This document shows positions 32,912-41,856 of a stretch of DNA of 61,785 bases, in pieces. The position numbers and the translations under genes were made by a program. The DNA is from Candidatus Agathobaculum pullistercoris (GTDB taxonomy: Bacteria; Bacillota; Clostridia; Oscillospirales; Butyricicoccaceae): the NCBI GenBank assembly GCA_019114345.1, contig DXFS01000084.1, positions 1 through 61,785 on the forward strand. Reading direction: 5' to 3'. The stretch's first letter is position 1. Each line of letters begins with the position of its first letter. Below the pieces are notes generated by a model that ran no database searches, was not told the origin of the DNA, and saw nothing but the letters and a program-made list of their open reading frames with translations.

Positions 32912-34816
32912 TTGAAATCTATTCCCAAATGTATCTATCACTCTCGGGAGCTGGCGTGCAAATCGCCGTATGGCGCGGTTCCGGCGGGACAAACCGTGGT
33001 GTTTTCCACCTATCCCAAGCGGGAGCACGGCACCGAGCATATCACGCTCTGGGTGGAGGAGGACGGCTGTGAGCCGCAGGCCTATCCCATGCGCTGGTAT
33101 GGGCTGGCCGGTGCGCGCGACCGGTACAGCACAACCTTCACTCCGGATCATCCCGGCCTGTATTGGTATTACTTCACGCTCGATACTGCGGACGGCCCGC
33201 GCTATTGCGCGCGCGGCTACGGCGGGCGCGGAGAGGTCATCGACGCACTGGGTGATAAGTACCAGTTGACCGTATACGACCCGCATTACCAGCCGCCGCG
33301 CTGGTTCGGCGAGGGCATTTCATATAATATTTTTCCCGACCGCTTCTGCCGGGACGGAGCGCCTGTCCAGCCCGAGGGGGAGGGCGTCGCCCCGCGTGTG
33401 CTGCACGAAAACTGGGACGACATCCCGGCCTACCAGCCGGACGAAAACGGCGAGATACTAAACAACGATTTTTTCGGGGGCACGCTGCGCGGGGTCATCC
33501 AGAAGCTGGACTATCTGGAAAGCCTGCGCGTGACCACGATCTACTTTAACCCGATCTTCCAGGCGTATTCCAACCACCGCTATGATACGGGCGATTACAA
33601 GACCATTGACCCGATGCTCGGCACGGAGGAGGATTTCCGCGAGCTGTGCAGAGAGGCGGCGGGGCGCGGCATGCGCGTGGTGCTGGACGGCGTGTTCAAC
33701 CACACGGGCTTTGACAGCCGCTATTTCAACGGCGCGGGCCGGTATCACAGCGTCGGCGCGCACCAGTCGCAGGATTCACCCTGGTATCGCTGGTACGATT
33801 TCCAGAAGTGGCCGGATCAATATGGTTCTTGGTGGGGGATCTATACCCTGCCGCAGGTGCGCGAGATGGACGAAAGCTATCAGGACTATATTTTCGGAGC
33901 GGCGGACAGCGTCGTGCGGCACTGGCTGCGGCTGGGCGCCTCCGGCTGGCGGCTGGATGTGGCCGACGAGCTGCCGGACGAATTTATCCGCCGGCTGAAC
34001 GCCGCGGCAAAGCAGGAGAAACCGGATGCGCTGATCATCGGCGAGGTCTGGGAGGACGCGTCCAACAAGATATCCTATTCCGAGCGCCGCACCTATTTCC
34101 AGGGCGGCGAGCTGGACTCGGTGATGAACTACCCGCTGCGGGACGCGATCATTGCGTTCCTGAACGGCGGCACGGCCGAGCATTTCGCGGAAACCATGGA
34201 GTGCATCCGCGAAAACTATCCGCGTGATGTATTTTATAACCTGATGAATGTGATTGGCACGCACGATACCGCGCGTGCGCTCACCCTGCTCGGCGTGTCC
34301 GAGCAGGAATGGAAGATGGACCGCGAGAGCCGCGCGCATTATACGCTGCCTCTGGAACGGCTGGAGAATGCGCGGCGCAAGCTCAGGCTGGCTGCGGTCA
34401 TCCAGTTCACCATGCCCGGGTCACCGACGATTTATTACGGGGACGAGGCCGGGCGGCAGGGCTTCGAAGATCCCTTCAACCGGCGCACTTACCCGTGGGG
34501 CGCAGAGGACCGAGAGCTGCTCGCGTTTTACCGCCGCCTGTGCACGCTGCGCGCAGACAGCGATACGCTGGCGCGCGGCGAGCTGCGCTTTGTGGAAAGT
34601 GAGGGCGCGCTGCTGCATTACGAGCGCATGAGCGACCATGCGCATCTGCATATCCTGGTCAACCGCGGCCACAACGCCGTGCCGGTACGCGTGTATGCCG
34701 TGTATGCGGTGGATATGCTGAGCAACAGCGAGTTTGACCAGGCAGACAGCCAAGGCGTGCACATTACTGTGCCGCCCGAAACCGCGTACATCCTGCGGTG
34801 CTTCGGCACGCCGTAA
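32912..34816 (+). CDS. GH13 alpha-glycosidase (neopullulanase/maltogenic amylase-like)
   Basis: The ~634-aa protein has an N-terminal beta domain of CBM34 type and a GH13 catalytic barrel with all four conserved regions: DGVFNH, GWRLDVADE (nucleophile Asp), GEVWED (acid/base Glu) and NVIGTHD. No signal peptide is present, so it should act on maltodextrins inside the cell. The start is set at TTG 32912, after GGGGGAA; the in-frame ATG at 32894 has no ribosome site but cannot be excluded. The Nudix gene follows by 12 bp. Confidence 0.9.
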   Translation: MKSIPKCIYHSRELACKSPYGAVPAGQTVVFSTYPKREHGTEHITLWVEEDGCEPQAYPMRWYGLAGARDRYSTTFTPDHPGLYWYYFTLDTADGPRYCARGYGGRGEVIDALGDKYQLTVYDPHYQPPRWFGEGISYNIFPDRFCRDGAPVQPEGEGVAPRVLHENWDDIPAYQPDENGEILNNDFFGGTLRGVIQKLDYLESLRVTTIYFNPIFQAYSNHRYDTGDYKTIDPMLGTEEDFRELCREAAGRGMRVVLDGVFNHTGFDSRYFNGAGRYHSVGAHQSQDSPWYRWYDFQKWPDQYGSWWGIYTLPQVREMDESYQDYIFGAADSVVRHWLRLGASGWRLDVADELPDEFIRRLNAAAKQEKPDALIIGEVWEDASNKISYSERRTYFQGGELDSVMNYPLRDAIIAFLNGGTAEHFAETMECIRENYPRDVFYNLMNVIGTHDTARALTLLGVSEQEWKMDRESRAHYTLPLERLENARRKLRLAAVIQFTMPGSPTIYYGDEAGRQGFEDPFNRRTYPWGAEDRELLAFYRRLCTLRADSDTLARGELRFVESEGALLHYERMSDHAHLHILVNRGHNAVPVRVYAVYAVDMLSNSEFDQADSQGVHITVPPETAYILRCFGTP

Positions 34817-34828
34817 AAGGAGGAAAAC

Positions 34829-35374
34829 ATGATGGATATGCGGGAAAAACAGCTTTCTTATGAATATTTTTTTGAGGGACATATTATGAAGGCCCGGCTC
34901 GACCAGGCTCTTCTGCCGAACGGGAAAACCGCGCCGCGCGAGGTATGCGAGCATGTTGGCGGCGTGGGCGTGCTGCCCATCGACCGGGACGGCAACATCA
35001 TCCTGGTGCGCCAGTTCCGCTACCCGTACGCTGAAGAGATCCTGGAGATCCCGGCAGGCAAGCTGGACCACGGCGAGGGGGAGAGCATTGCGGACTGCGG
35101 TGCGCGCGAACTGAAGGAAGAAACCGGCTGTACGGCCGGGCGCATCGTGCCGCTGGGGAGTGTCTATCCTTCGCCGGGTTTCCTGACCGATGTCGTGCAC
35201 CTGTTCGCTGCGCTTGACTTGGCCGAGGGCGAAATGCAGCCGGATGAGGATGAGTTTGTCGAGGTTGTGCGCCTGCCCATCGCAGAGGTGGAGCAGATGA
35301 TTGTGCGCGATGAGATCCGGGATGCGAAAACCATGGCCGCCCTGTACCGCGCAAAGCTGAAGGGCCTTTATTGA
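34829..35374 (+). CDS. Nudix hydrolase, ADP-ribose pyrophosphatase type
   Basis: The 181-aa protein has a complete Nudix box: GKLDHGEGESIADCGARELK followed by EETG. The preceding EILEIPAG and following YPSPGFLTDVVHLF match the NudF/ADP-ribose pyrophosphatase group. It cleaves ADP-ribose or related nucleotides to AMP. ATG at 34829 lies 6 nt after AAGGAGG. Position before walR, with a 41-bp gap, suggests read-through into the wal cluster. Confidence 0.92.
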   Translation: MMDMREKQLSYEYFFEGHIMKARLDQALLPNGKTAPREVCEHVGGVGVLPIDRDGNIILVRQFRYPYAEEILEIPAGKLDHGEGESIADCGARELKEETGCTAGRIVPLGSVYPSPGFLTDVVHLFAALDLAEGEMQPDEDEFVEVVRLPIAEVEQMIVRDEIRDAKTMAALYRAKLKGLY

Positions 35375-35415
35375 TAAACGGTTTCCGGTCATCCACCTTT
35401 GAGAAGGAGGAAACT

Positions 35416-36111
35416 ATGGATAAGAAAAAGATCCTTGTGATAGAGGATGAGAAAGCGATCGCGGATATTCTGGTGTTCAACCTGCAGCGCGAGGGCTACG
35501 ATACGCTCGTCGCCTACGACGGCACGGAGGGCCTGCGCTGTGCGCTGGAGGAAGCGCCCGACCTGATTCTGCTGGACGTCATGCTGCCCGGCATGGACGG
35601 GTTTGAGGTGCTGGGGCACATCCGCGAGAAACATGACACCCCGATCATTATGCTGACCGCCCGCGAGGAGGAGACGGACAAGGTGCTCGGCCTTGAGCTT
35701 GGAGCAGATGACTATATCACCAAACCGTTCTCCATGCGTGAACTGATGGCCCGTGTCAAAGCCAACATGCGGCGCACTCTTTCGGGAGAGGAGCGGGCAA
35801 AGCCTGCGGTGCCGTCCGGCGGCGGGCTGCGCATCTCGCGGGATAACGGTATGGTATATAAAAACGGACGCGCGCTCGAACTGTCTGCCCGTGAGTTTGA
35901 TATCTTGTGCTACCTGTCCGCCTCGCCCGGACATGTATTTTCGCGCGAGGAACTGATGGAGCATGTCTGGGGATATGAGTATTACGGGGATCTGCGCGCA
36001 GTGGATGTTGCGATCCGGCGCTTGCGCGAAAAGGTCGAGGACCAGCCGGCCAGCCCGCGTTACATCATGACAAAGCGGGGAATGGGATACTACTTTGCCA
36101 GCGAGGGCTGA
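35416..36111 (+). CDS. walR: OmpR-family response regulator WalR/PhoB-like
   Basis: The 231-aa protein has a receiver domain with acidic pocket EDE, acceptor Asp54 (LLDVMLPGMDG) and the switch Lys in KPFS. A winged HTH follows (YLSASPGHVFSREELMEHVW, RAVDVAIRRLREKVED). Context defines it as WalR: downstream are a WalK-like kinase, YycH- and YycI-like proteins, WalJ and RlmH. WalR controls cell-wall hydrolase genes. ATG at 35416 follows AAGGAGG. A 357-bp hairpin array separates it from walK. Confidence 0.88.
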   Translation: MDKKKILVIEDEKAIADILVFNLQREGYDTLVAYDGTEGLRCALEEAPDLILLDVMLPGMDGFEVLGHIREKHDTPIIMLTAREEETDKVLGLELGADDYITKPFSMRELMARVKANMRRTLSGEERAKPAVPSGGGLRISRDNGMVYKNGRALELSAREFDILCYLSASPGHVFSREELMEHVWGYEYYGDLRAVDVAIRRLREKVEDQPASPRYIMTKRGMGYYFASEG

Positions 36112-36460
36112 CGCCCTGCGCCGGCCTATAGGGGGAATCCGATTCCCCCTATATACGCGGACAAGTTCCGTAGAAACTTGCCCGCGATATCCCCTGGACG
36201 CGGCCCAGGGCCGCTGGGTCGGGGTATGCCAAAACCCGGCAAAGCCGGGCTTTGGCATGAAAATCGCAGGGCGATTTTCCGAACTAATCCGCGCATCGCG
36301 CGCAATTTCATCAAAACCCGCGGCGTGCACGTAGGTTTTGATACGGGGAAGCGGTTTTGTGTCCGCTCGCGGCGCGTAAAAAGCGCGCCCTGGCTTTGTT
36401 CGCGTGCCATGCGGCAAAGCCTCCTGTTTGAAACCGCGGTTTCAAACAAAGCCTTTTGGA
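36112..36460. repeat. Intergenic hairpin array A between walR and walK
   Basis: This gap holds no gene but at least ten successive inverted repeats. Clear ones: TATAGGGGGAATC with its mirror (36127-36153, 13-bp arms); GCGGACAAGTT with a near match (36157-36185); GCGGCC/GGCCGC; ATGCCAAAA around CCCGGCAAAGCCGGG (36226-36258); GAAAATCGC/GCGATTTTC (36259-36279); TCAAAACC/GGTTTTGA (36311-36341); GGCGCG/GCGCGCC; GGCTTTG/CAAAGCC; and an 11-bp-arm perfect palindrome at 36426-36447. The first ~150 bp match array B at 41857. The array ends at the walK ribosome site TTTGGAGG. Confidence 0.88.
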
Positions 36461-36468
36461 GGTGTCAA

Positions 36469-38244
36469 ATGTTTCGGTCCTTGCACATGAAGCTGGTGCT
36501 GATCCTGGTGCTTATGATCATTTCGGTCATGGCCGTGGTCGGCACGTTCCTGATCAACAGTGTAAGCACGTTCTACCTGGATAGTTTTTATGAGCAGATG
36601 CAGAGCGTGTTCACAACGGATACCATCCTTTCCATGGAGGAGGCTGCTGCGGAGAACGGCGCGGACGGCCTGCTGACGATTATCGACGCGCATCGCAGCC
36701 GGCTGGGTATTGATGATTACCGCAACTATTATATCCTGGACGGCCAGGGCCGTTTTCTGGATGGCTCAAACCCGAATATTACGCTGACACGGACAAGCAA
36801 TATCGTCTCGGCTATGGCCGGGGAAGCCGGTATGCGCTCCTCTGTGTCGGACAGTATGATGGATGTCGCGGTGCCGGTCGATATGGACGGGAACGATGTG
36901 GTGGACTATATTGTGTACATTGCAGATGACAAGCAGGAGATTTCCGACCTGTCGTGGCGCTTTTTCCAGATTGTCATGCAGGCCATGATGTTCGGGCTTC
37001 TTGCGGCGATCCTGCTGTCCTTCCTGCTGTCCAAGACCATTACTACGCCTATTGAGCGCATTACCGAGGGCGCCAAGTCGATTGCGGAAGGCAATTTTGA
37101 CCAGGATCTCGGCGTGCAGTCATCGGACGAGATCGGCGAATTGACACGTTCCTTTAATTATATGGCGCGGCGGCTCAAGAGTACGGTCGGTGAAGTGCAG
37201 GGCGAAAGGGACAAGTTGAATACGCTCTTCCTGCACATGACGGATGGTGTAGCCGCATTTACGACCGAAGGCAAGCTGATCCATATGAACCCTGCGACCG
37301 AGAACCTGCTTGGTGTACGCATGGAGGACGGACTGTCCTTTGACGAGATGTTTGCCGATCTGGACATGCCGAATTCGGATGAGACTGCTATGCGTACTTT
37401 CCTGACCAGCGAAATCACGCGTTTCGGGCGCGTGCTGTCGGTCACGCTGGCGCCGTACGGTGCGCTGGATGGCGAAGGCGGCGTGATTGCGGTTATCCAC
37501 GATATCACCGAACAGCGCCGCCTGGATGACGCGCGCCGTGAATTCGTGGCCAATGTGTCGCATGAGCTGCGTACGCCGCTGACCAATATCCGTTCCTATA
37601 CCGAAACACTGCTGGATGCGGCGGGCGATATCCCGCTCGATACCGAAAAGCAGTTCCTCGGCGTCATTTCAAGCGAGTCCGAGCGCATGGCGCGCATCGT
37701 GACCGACCTGCTCACGCTTTCCAAGCTGGATTACGGCCGCATGGAACTGCGTATGACGCGTTTCTCGCTGGCCGATATGCTGCGCAATGTCGCCAATGCC
37801 ATGAAGCTGACTGCGCAGGACAGCGGGCATGAACTCCAGGTCGATACACCGGATGACCTGCCCGCGATTGTGGGCGACCGGGAACGGATTGAACAGGTTG
37901 TGGTCAACATCCTGTCCAACGCGGTCAAATATACCCCGGCGGGCGGCCACATCCGTCTGGCTGCATGCACCGTGCCGAACAACCGTGTGCGCATTACAGT
38001 GGAGGACGACGGCGTCGGCATCCCGGCGTCCGACGTGCCGCGCCTGTTTGAACGCTTCTACCGTGTGGACAAGGCCAGAAGCCGCGCTGCAGGCGGCACG
38101 GGACTCGGCCTTGCGATCGCCAAAGAGATCGTTGAGCAGCATGAGGGCAAGATCGCCCTTGCCAGTGAGTACGGCAAGGGGACGACGGTCACCATCACCC
38201 TGCCGACCGACCTGACCCCGAACCGTGAGGAGGGGCTGGCATGA
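36469..38244 (+). CDS. walK: WalK-like sensor histidine kinase
   Basis: The 591-aa protein has membrane helix 1 (residues ~8-28), an extracellular domain of ~140 residues, helix 2 (~168-188), HAMP (SKTITTPIERITEGAKSIAEGN), PAS (~250-355), HisKA with His365 (FVANVSHELRTPLTN) and HATPase (NILSNAVKYTPAGG, DDGVGIP, GGTGLGLAIAKEI). This is the WalK domain order. ATG at 36469 is 6 nt after TTTTGGAGG; the frame stays open upstream through the hairpin array, but that is chance. The stop codon overlaps the next start (ATGA). Confidence 0.92.
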   Translation: MFRSLHMKLVLILVLMIISVMAVVGTFLINSVSTFYLDSFYEQMQSVFTTDTILSMEEAAAENGADGLLTIIDAHRSRLGIDDYRNYYILDGQGRFLDGSNPNITLTRTSNIVSAMAGEAGMRSSVSDSMMDVAVPVDMDGNDVVDYIVYIADDKQEISDLSWRFFQIVMQAMMFGLLAAILLSFLLSKTITTPIERITEGAKSIAEGNFDQDLGVQSSDEIGELTRSFNYMARRLKSTVGEVQGERDKLNTLFLHMTDGVAAFTTEGKLIHMNPATENLLGVRMEDGLSFDEMFADLDMPNSDETAMRTFLTSEITRFGRVLSVTLAPYGALDGEGGVIAVIHDITEQRRLDDARREFVANVSHELRTPLTNIRSYTETLLDAAGDIPLDTEKQFLGVISSESERMARIVTDLLTLSKLDYGRMELRMTRFSLADMLRNVANAMKLTAQDSGHELQVDTPDDLPAIVGDRERIEQVVVNILSNAVKYTPAGGHIRLAACTVPNNRVRITVEDDGVGIPASDVPRLFERFYRVDKARSRAAGGTGLGLAIAKEIVEQHEGKIALASEYGKGTTVTITLPTDLTPNREEGLA

Positions 38245-39557
38245 AGGGTGCACAGCGCTCGGTAAAAAATACCGCAAAAAACATATCGCTGGTTACACTG
38301 GTGCTGCTGCTGGCCGTCCTGTGCGCAGCGAACTGGCTGATTGGTATGAACATAGCGCAGATGCCGGCAGACAATTTGCTGCGGCGGGTATACGACCAGC
38401 TGTTTGGCGGCGCAGTGGGCTATGAACTGCGCTCATCGGGCGTAGCGGCGGCGGAGCCGTCGCAGCTTGCCCTGACCGTAGATGGGCAGCTTTACGGTGT
38501 GCAGTATAATCTGACTGATGTGGAGGCTGGGCTGGCTGCGGTGCAGCCCGTCTGGTCGCAGGCGCTGGCGGGCGGTGCGCTGGAAGAAGCCGGGGAGGAG
38601 GAGCTGGAGGCAGCGCTCTCGTCTGGCGACTGCGCGCTGCTGCGCTATCATGGAAGAATCCCGCTGAGCGTGATAGCGGGCTGGATGGGCGGCAGCTGGG
38701 AAAACGGCGGCAGCCTGGGAGTGAAAAACCTGGTTTACAGTGCGGGGGCAGGGCGCCTGTTTGTTCGCGCATCGGACGGCAATCTTTATGCTGCACCGGC
38801 CCAGGTCGGGGAAAATACGCTTGCCGCTGCGCAGGAAAGCTTCCGCGGCATGCTGTGCGCTTTTGCGGGCGGCGATTACGCGGTTTATCCCGAAACCCTG
38901 CTGTTTGACAGCGAACGGCTCAGCCTGCCGCTGCTTGAGGAAGGCGCGGTGGATCTGTTCGGCACGCAGGGCAGTGCAGGCTTGGAAGGGCTGCTGCAGG
39001 CTTTCGGCTTTACAGCGTATACGGATTTTTACACGGAACAAAATGGTGAGATCCGTGTGTTTGTGGATAACTCCAGCACCTTACGCGTGGGGGCGGGCGG
39101 ACTGCTGCAGTATGCTTCGGCCGGCGGCGACAGTTCGGTGCGCGCCTACGAAGAAGGGGAAGTGCGCGGCCAGTCCGCGCTGGAAGCACAGCTGGACTGT
39201 GCCCGCCTGATCCTGGATGAGGCGCTGCGCGCGGGTGAGACAGACACGCATGCCGCGTTGTATGCTGTGCAGCAGGACGGTGAGGAAACGACGTTGGTTT
39301 TCATGCAGCTTTACGGCGGCGTGCCGGTGCTGGGGGACAGCGACTTCGCTACCTTCCGCTTTGCAGATAACGGCACCCTGACCTCCGCTACCATCCGTCT
39401 GCAGCGCTTTGTGGCAAGCGAAACACGGCGGACCGTCCTGCCTGCAAGGCAGGCAGCTGCCAGCGCCATGGCGGAAGAGCGCAGCATGATGGTGGCTTAC
39501 CGCGCAGAGGACGGAACTTATATACCCGCGCGGTTCTATCTGCAGCAAGAAAGCTGA
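38241..39557 (+). CDS. yycH: YycH-like WalK accessory protein
   Basis: The 438-aa protein has one N-terminal membrane helix (residues ~14-35) and a long extracytoplasmic part. Its sequence is weakly conserved. It is named by position (overlapping walK by 4 nt, before a YycI-like gene) and by topology, which match YycH. In Bacillus, YycH and YycI bind WalK in the membrane and limit its activity. The C-terminal ~200 residues contain a repeat-like domain (FMQLYGGVPVLGDSDFATF) similar in style to the YycI fold. Confidence 0.7.
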   Translation: MKGAQRSVKNTAKNISLVTLVLLLAVLCAANWLIGMNIAQMPADNLLRRVYDQLFGGAVGYELRSSGVAAAEPSQLALTVDGQLYGVQYNLTDVEAGLAAVQPVWSQALAGGALEEAGEEELEAALSSGDCALLRYHGRIPLSVIAGWMGGSWENGGSLGVKNLVYSAGAGRLFVRASDGNLYAAPAQVGENTLAAAQESFRGMLCAFAGGDYAVYPETLLFDSERLSLPLLEEGAVDLFGTQGSAGLEGLLQAFGFTAYTDFYTEQNGEIRVFVDNSSTLRVGAGGLLQYASAGGDSSVRAYEEGEVRGQSALEAQLDCARLILDEALRAGETDTHAALYAVQQDGEETTLVFMQLYGGVPVLGDSDFATFRFADNGTLTSATIRLQRFVASETRRTVLPARQAAASAMAEERSMMVAYRAEDGTYIPARFYLQQES

Positions 39558-39573
39558 TGGGAGGTGAGTCCGC

Positions 39574-40398
39574 ATGCAGTGGGATAAGGTTAAAAATGTG
39601 CTGATCGTGATTTTGGCAGCGGTCAACCTGTTTTTGCTGGGCAATCTGGGAGCGCGCCTCTGGCAGAATATGCAGCGGGAGGCCGAACTGGACAGCAGCC
39701 TGCGCACGCTGGCACAGGGATACGGCCTGACACTGGATGAGGATTTTAAACTGCCGGACGACAAGGAACTGCCTGAGCTTTCGGTGGACCGGAGCCGGCA
39801 GGATGAGGAAGCGGTCGCTGCTGCTGCTTTGGGAGACGAAATGGAGCGGGCCGAACGGGAAGACGGAACGGTGATTTTTGAAAGCAGCCGCGGGAGCATA
39901 GAGTGGTATGCAGACGGGCGCGTGCAGGGTAGCTTTACAACCGAAGAGGGGATGCCGGAGAATGAGGAAGCTGCTTTGCGGGTGGCGCGCAGGCTGTTTG
40001 CAGACTGGCGACTGCAGACCGATGATGCACGGACAGCGGCGGACGGCATGACGGTGACGTTGTCCGGAACGGTTGCCGGCCTGCCGGTGTTCAACCGTAC
40101 GATATCTGTCCGGTTTGACGCGGAAAACCATGTGGCGCTGTCTGGCCTGTGGAGCTTCGGCATACCGTATACAACAGTCAGCGGGAGCGGGGTTTCCTGC
40201 AATGCGGCGGATGCGCTGCTGGAATTTATCTCAAGACGTTCGGCGGCGGAAACCGTGTTGTCCATGGAGGTGGGATACCGTATGCAGCTGGACAGCAGCC
40301 GGCGCCTGCAACTTACACCAACTTGGAAGATCGTCACCGATTCGGGTGAATATTTGGTGGATTGTGACAAAAAGACGATCATAGACCAGGAAAATTGA
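39574..40398 (+). CDS. yycI: YycI-like two-component regulatory protein
   Basis: The 274-aa protein begins MQWDKVKNVLIVILAAVNLFLL, given here as the cytoplasmic MQWDKVKN plus helix, the hallmark of YycI. The extracellular part ends in a domain with DSSRRLQLTPTWKIVTDSGE and YLVDCDKKTI, as in the YycI domain. It should sit with YycH and WalK in one membrane complex. ATG follows GGGAGGTGAG, 16 bp after the previous stop. Confidence 0.82.
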   Translation: MQWDKVKNVLIVILAAVNLFLLGNLGARLWQNMQREAELDSSLRTLAQGYGLTLDEDFKLPDDKELPELSVDRSRQDEEAVAAAALGDEMERAEREDGTVIFESSRGSIEWYADGRVQGSFTTEEGMPENEEAALRVARRLFADWRLQTDDARTAADGMTVTLSGTVAGLPVFNRTISVRFDAENHVALSGLWSFGIPYTTVSGSGVSCNAADALLEFISRRSAAETVLSMEVGYRMQLDSSRRLQLTPTWKIVTDSGEYLVDCDKKTIIDQEN

Positions 40399-40555
40399 AA
40401 AATTGCTTTCCTTTATCAGAAATTGTGGTAAAATATATTGGTGAGAATTTTTGCGGATGCACCTTGCGGCATTCCTGTTCATACATTTATATTGTGTTGG
40501 ATTGTCAAACAGGGCGCGGTCGGCCGCGCAGAATAATAGTGAGGAGTAGGTAGGT

Positions 40556-41851
40556 TTGACCAAGTATGTCATAAACGGCGGTAAGACGCTCAACGGCGAG
40601 GTTACGATTTCAGGGGCGAAAAACGCAGCGGTCGCCATCGTCCCGGCAGCCTTGCTGGCGGACGGCCCGGTCCGCATCGAGAATGTACCCAAGATTATCG
40701 ATGTGACCCTCCAGCTTGAGATCATGCGCGAGCTGGGCGCGCAGATCCGCCTCGTCAATGCGACGACGGTCGAGATCCAGAATGCAAGCCATCCGAGCCT
40801 GAAGCCGCACGAGCTGGAGCGCAAGCTGCGCGCCTCCTATTATCTGCTCGGCGTGCTGCTCGGCAAATACGGCTTTGCCGAGGTCGCCATGCCCGGCGGC
40901 TGCAACTTCGGCGGCGTGCGCCCGATCGACCAGCACATCAAGGGCTTTGAGGCGCTCGGGGCAACCGTTACCCTGCCCAAGGGCGGTTATATCCGCGCGG
41001 AGGCGCCCGAGGACGGGCTGCACGGCGCGCATATCTACTTTGACGTGGTATCGGTCGGCGCGACCATGAACATCATGCTCGCCGCGGTGCTCGCCAAGGG
41101 CCAGACCATTATGGAAAACTGCGCCAAGGAGCCGCATATCGTGGACCTGGCGAACTTCTTGAACGCGATGGGGGCAAACGTTAAGGGAGCGGGCACGGAT
41201 GTAATCAAGATCCGCGGCGTCGAGCGCCTGCACGGCGGCAGCTACTCCATCATTCCGGACCAGATTGAGGCGGGCACCTTTATGGCTGCGGTCGCAGCCT
41301 GCGGCGGCTCGGTGCTGGTTAAGAACGTCATCCCCAAACATCTGGAGTGCATCACGGCAAAGCTCAAGGAGATGAACGTCGAGGTGACCGAGTTTGATGA
41401 CTCGGTGCTGGTGCGCCGCGAGGGGCGGCTGACCCGGACCAATATCAAGACCATGCCGTATCCCGGCTTCCCGACCGACATGCAGCCCCAGATGACGACC
41501 GCGCTCTGCCTGGCAGAGGGTACGAGCATCGTCACCGAGGGCGTGTGGGACAGCCGTTACCGCTATACCGAGGAGCTGGCGCGCATGGGTGCGAATATCC
41601 ATGTGGACGGCAAGATCGCCATCATCGAGGGCGTGGAGGAATTCAAGGGCGCGCCGGTGCGTGCGCACGACCTGCGCGCAGGCGCGGCGATGGTCATTGC
41701 GGGCCTGGCCGCCAAGGGTGTGACCGAGGTCGAGCAGGTGCAGAACATCGAGCGCGGATATGAGACGCTGGTCGAGAAATTCGTGGCGCTTGGAGCGGAT
41801 ATGTACCGTTCGGAGATCCCGGACTCGATGGGGATGGCACAGCGCGCGTAA
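40556..41851 (+). CDS. murA: UDP-N-acetylglucosamine 1-carboxyvinyltransferase
   Basis: The 431-aa protein is MurA, which transfers enolpyruvate to UDP-GlcNAc in the first committed step of peptidoglycan synthesis. Marks: INGGKTLNGEVTISGAKNAA at the start, the fosfomycin-target Cys116 in PGGCNFGGVRPIDQHIKGFE, and PYPGFPTDMQPQM. The loop reads C-x-x-G-x-x-R-P, one residue longer than the usual C-x-x-G-x-R-P. The start is TTG at 40556, fixed by the conserved N-terminus and GAGGAG upstream. Its presence inside the wal cluster is unusual compared with Bacillus. Confidence 0.95.
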   Translation: MTKYVINGGKTLNGEVTISGAKNAAVAIVPAALLADGPVRIENVPKIIDVTLQLEIMRELGAQIRLVNATTVEIQNASHPSLKPHELERKLRASYYLLGVLLGKYGFAEVAMPGGCNFGGVRPIDQHIKGFEALGATVTLPKGGYIRAEAPEDGLHGAHIYFDVVSVGATMNIMLAAVLAKGQTIMENCAKEPHIVDLANFLNAMGANVKGAGTDVIKIRGVERLHGGSYSIIPDQIEAGTFMAAVAACGGSVLVKNVIPKHLECITAKLKEMNVEVTEFDDSVLVRREGRLTRTNIKTMPYPGFPTDMQPQMTTALCLAEGTSIVTEGVWDSRYRYTEELARMGANIHVDGKIAIIEGVEEFKGAPVRAHDLRAGAAMVIAGLAAKGVTEVEQVQNIERGYETLVEKFVALGADMYRSEIPDSMGMAQRA

Positions 41852-41856
41852 ACAGG

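Noticed and set aside
36426-36447. Perfect palindrome considered as a recombination or attachment site
   Set aside because: It is one member of a hairpin array, with no integrase gene or target duplication nearby.
36178-36468. Upstream extension of walK through hairpin array A
   Set aside because: The frame is open, but the ATG at 36469 has a strong ribosome site and the extra residues are encoded by palindromes with no WalK homology.
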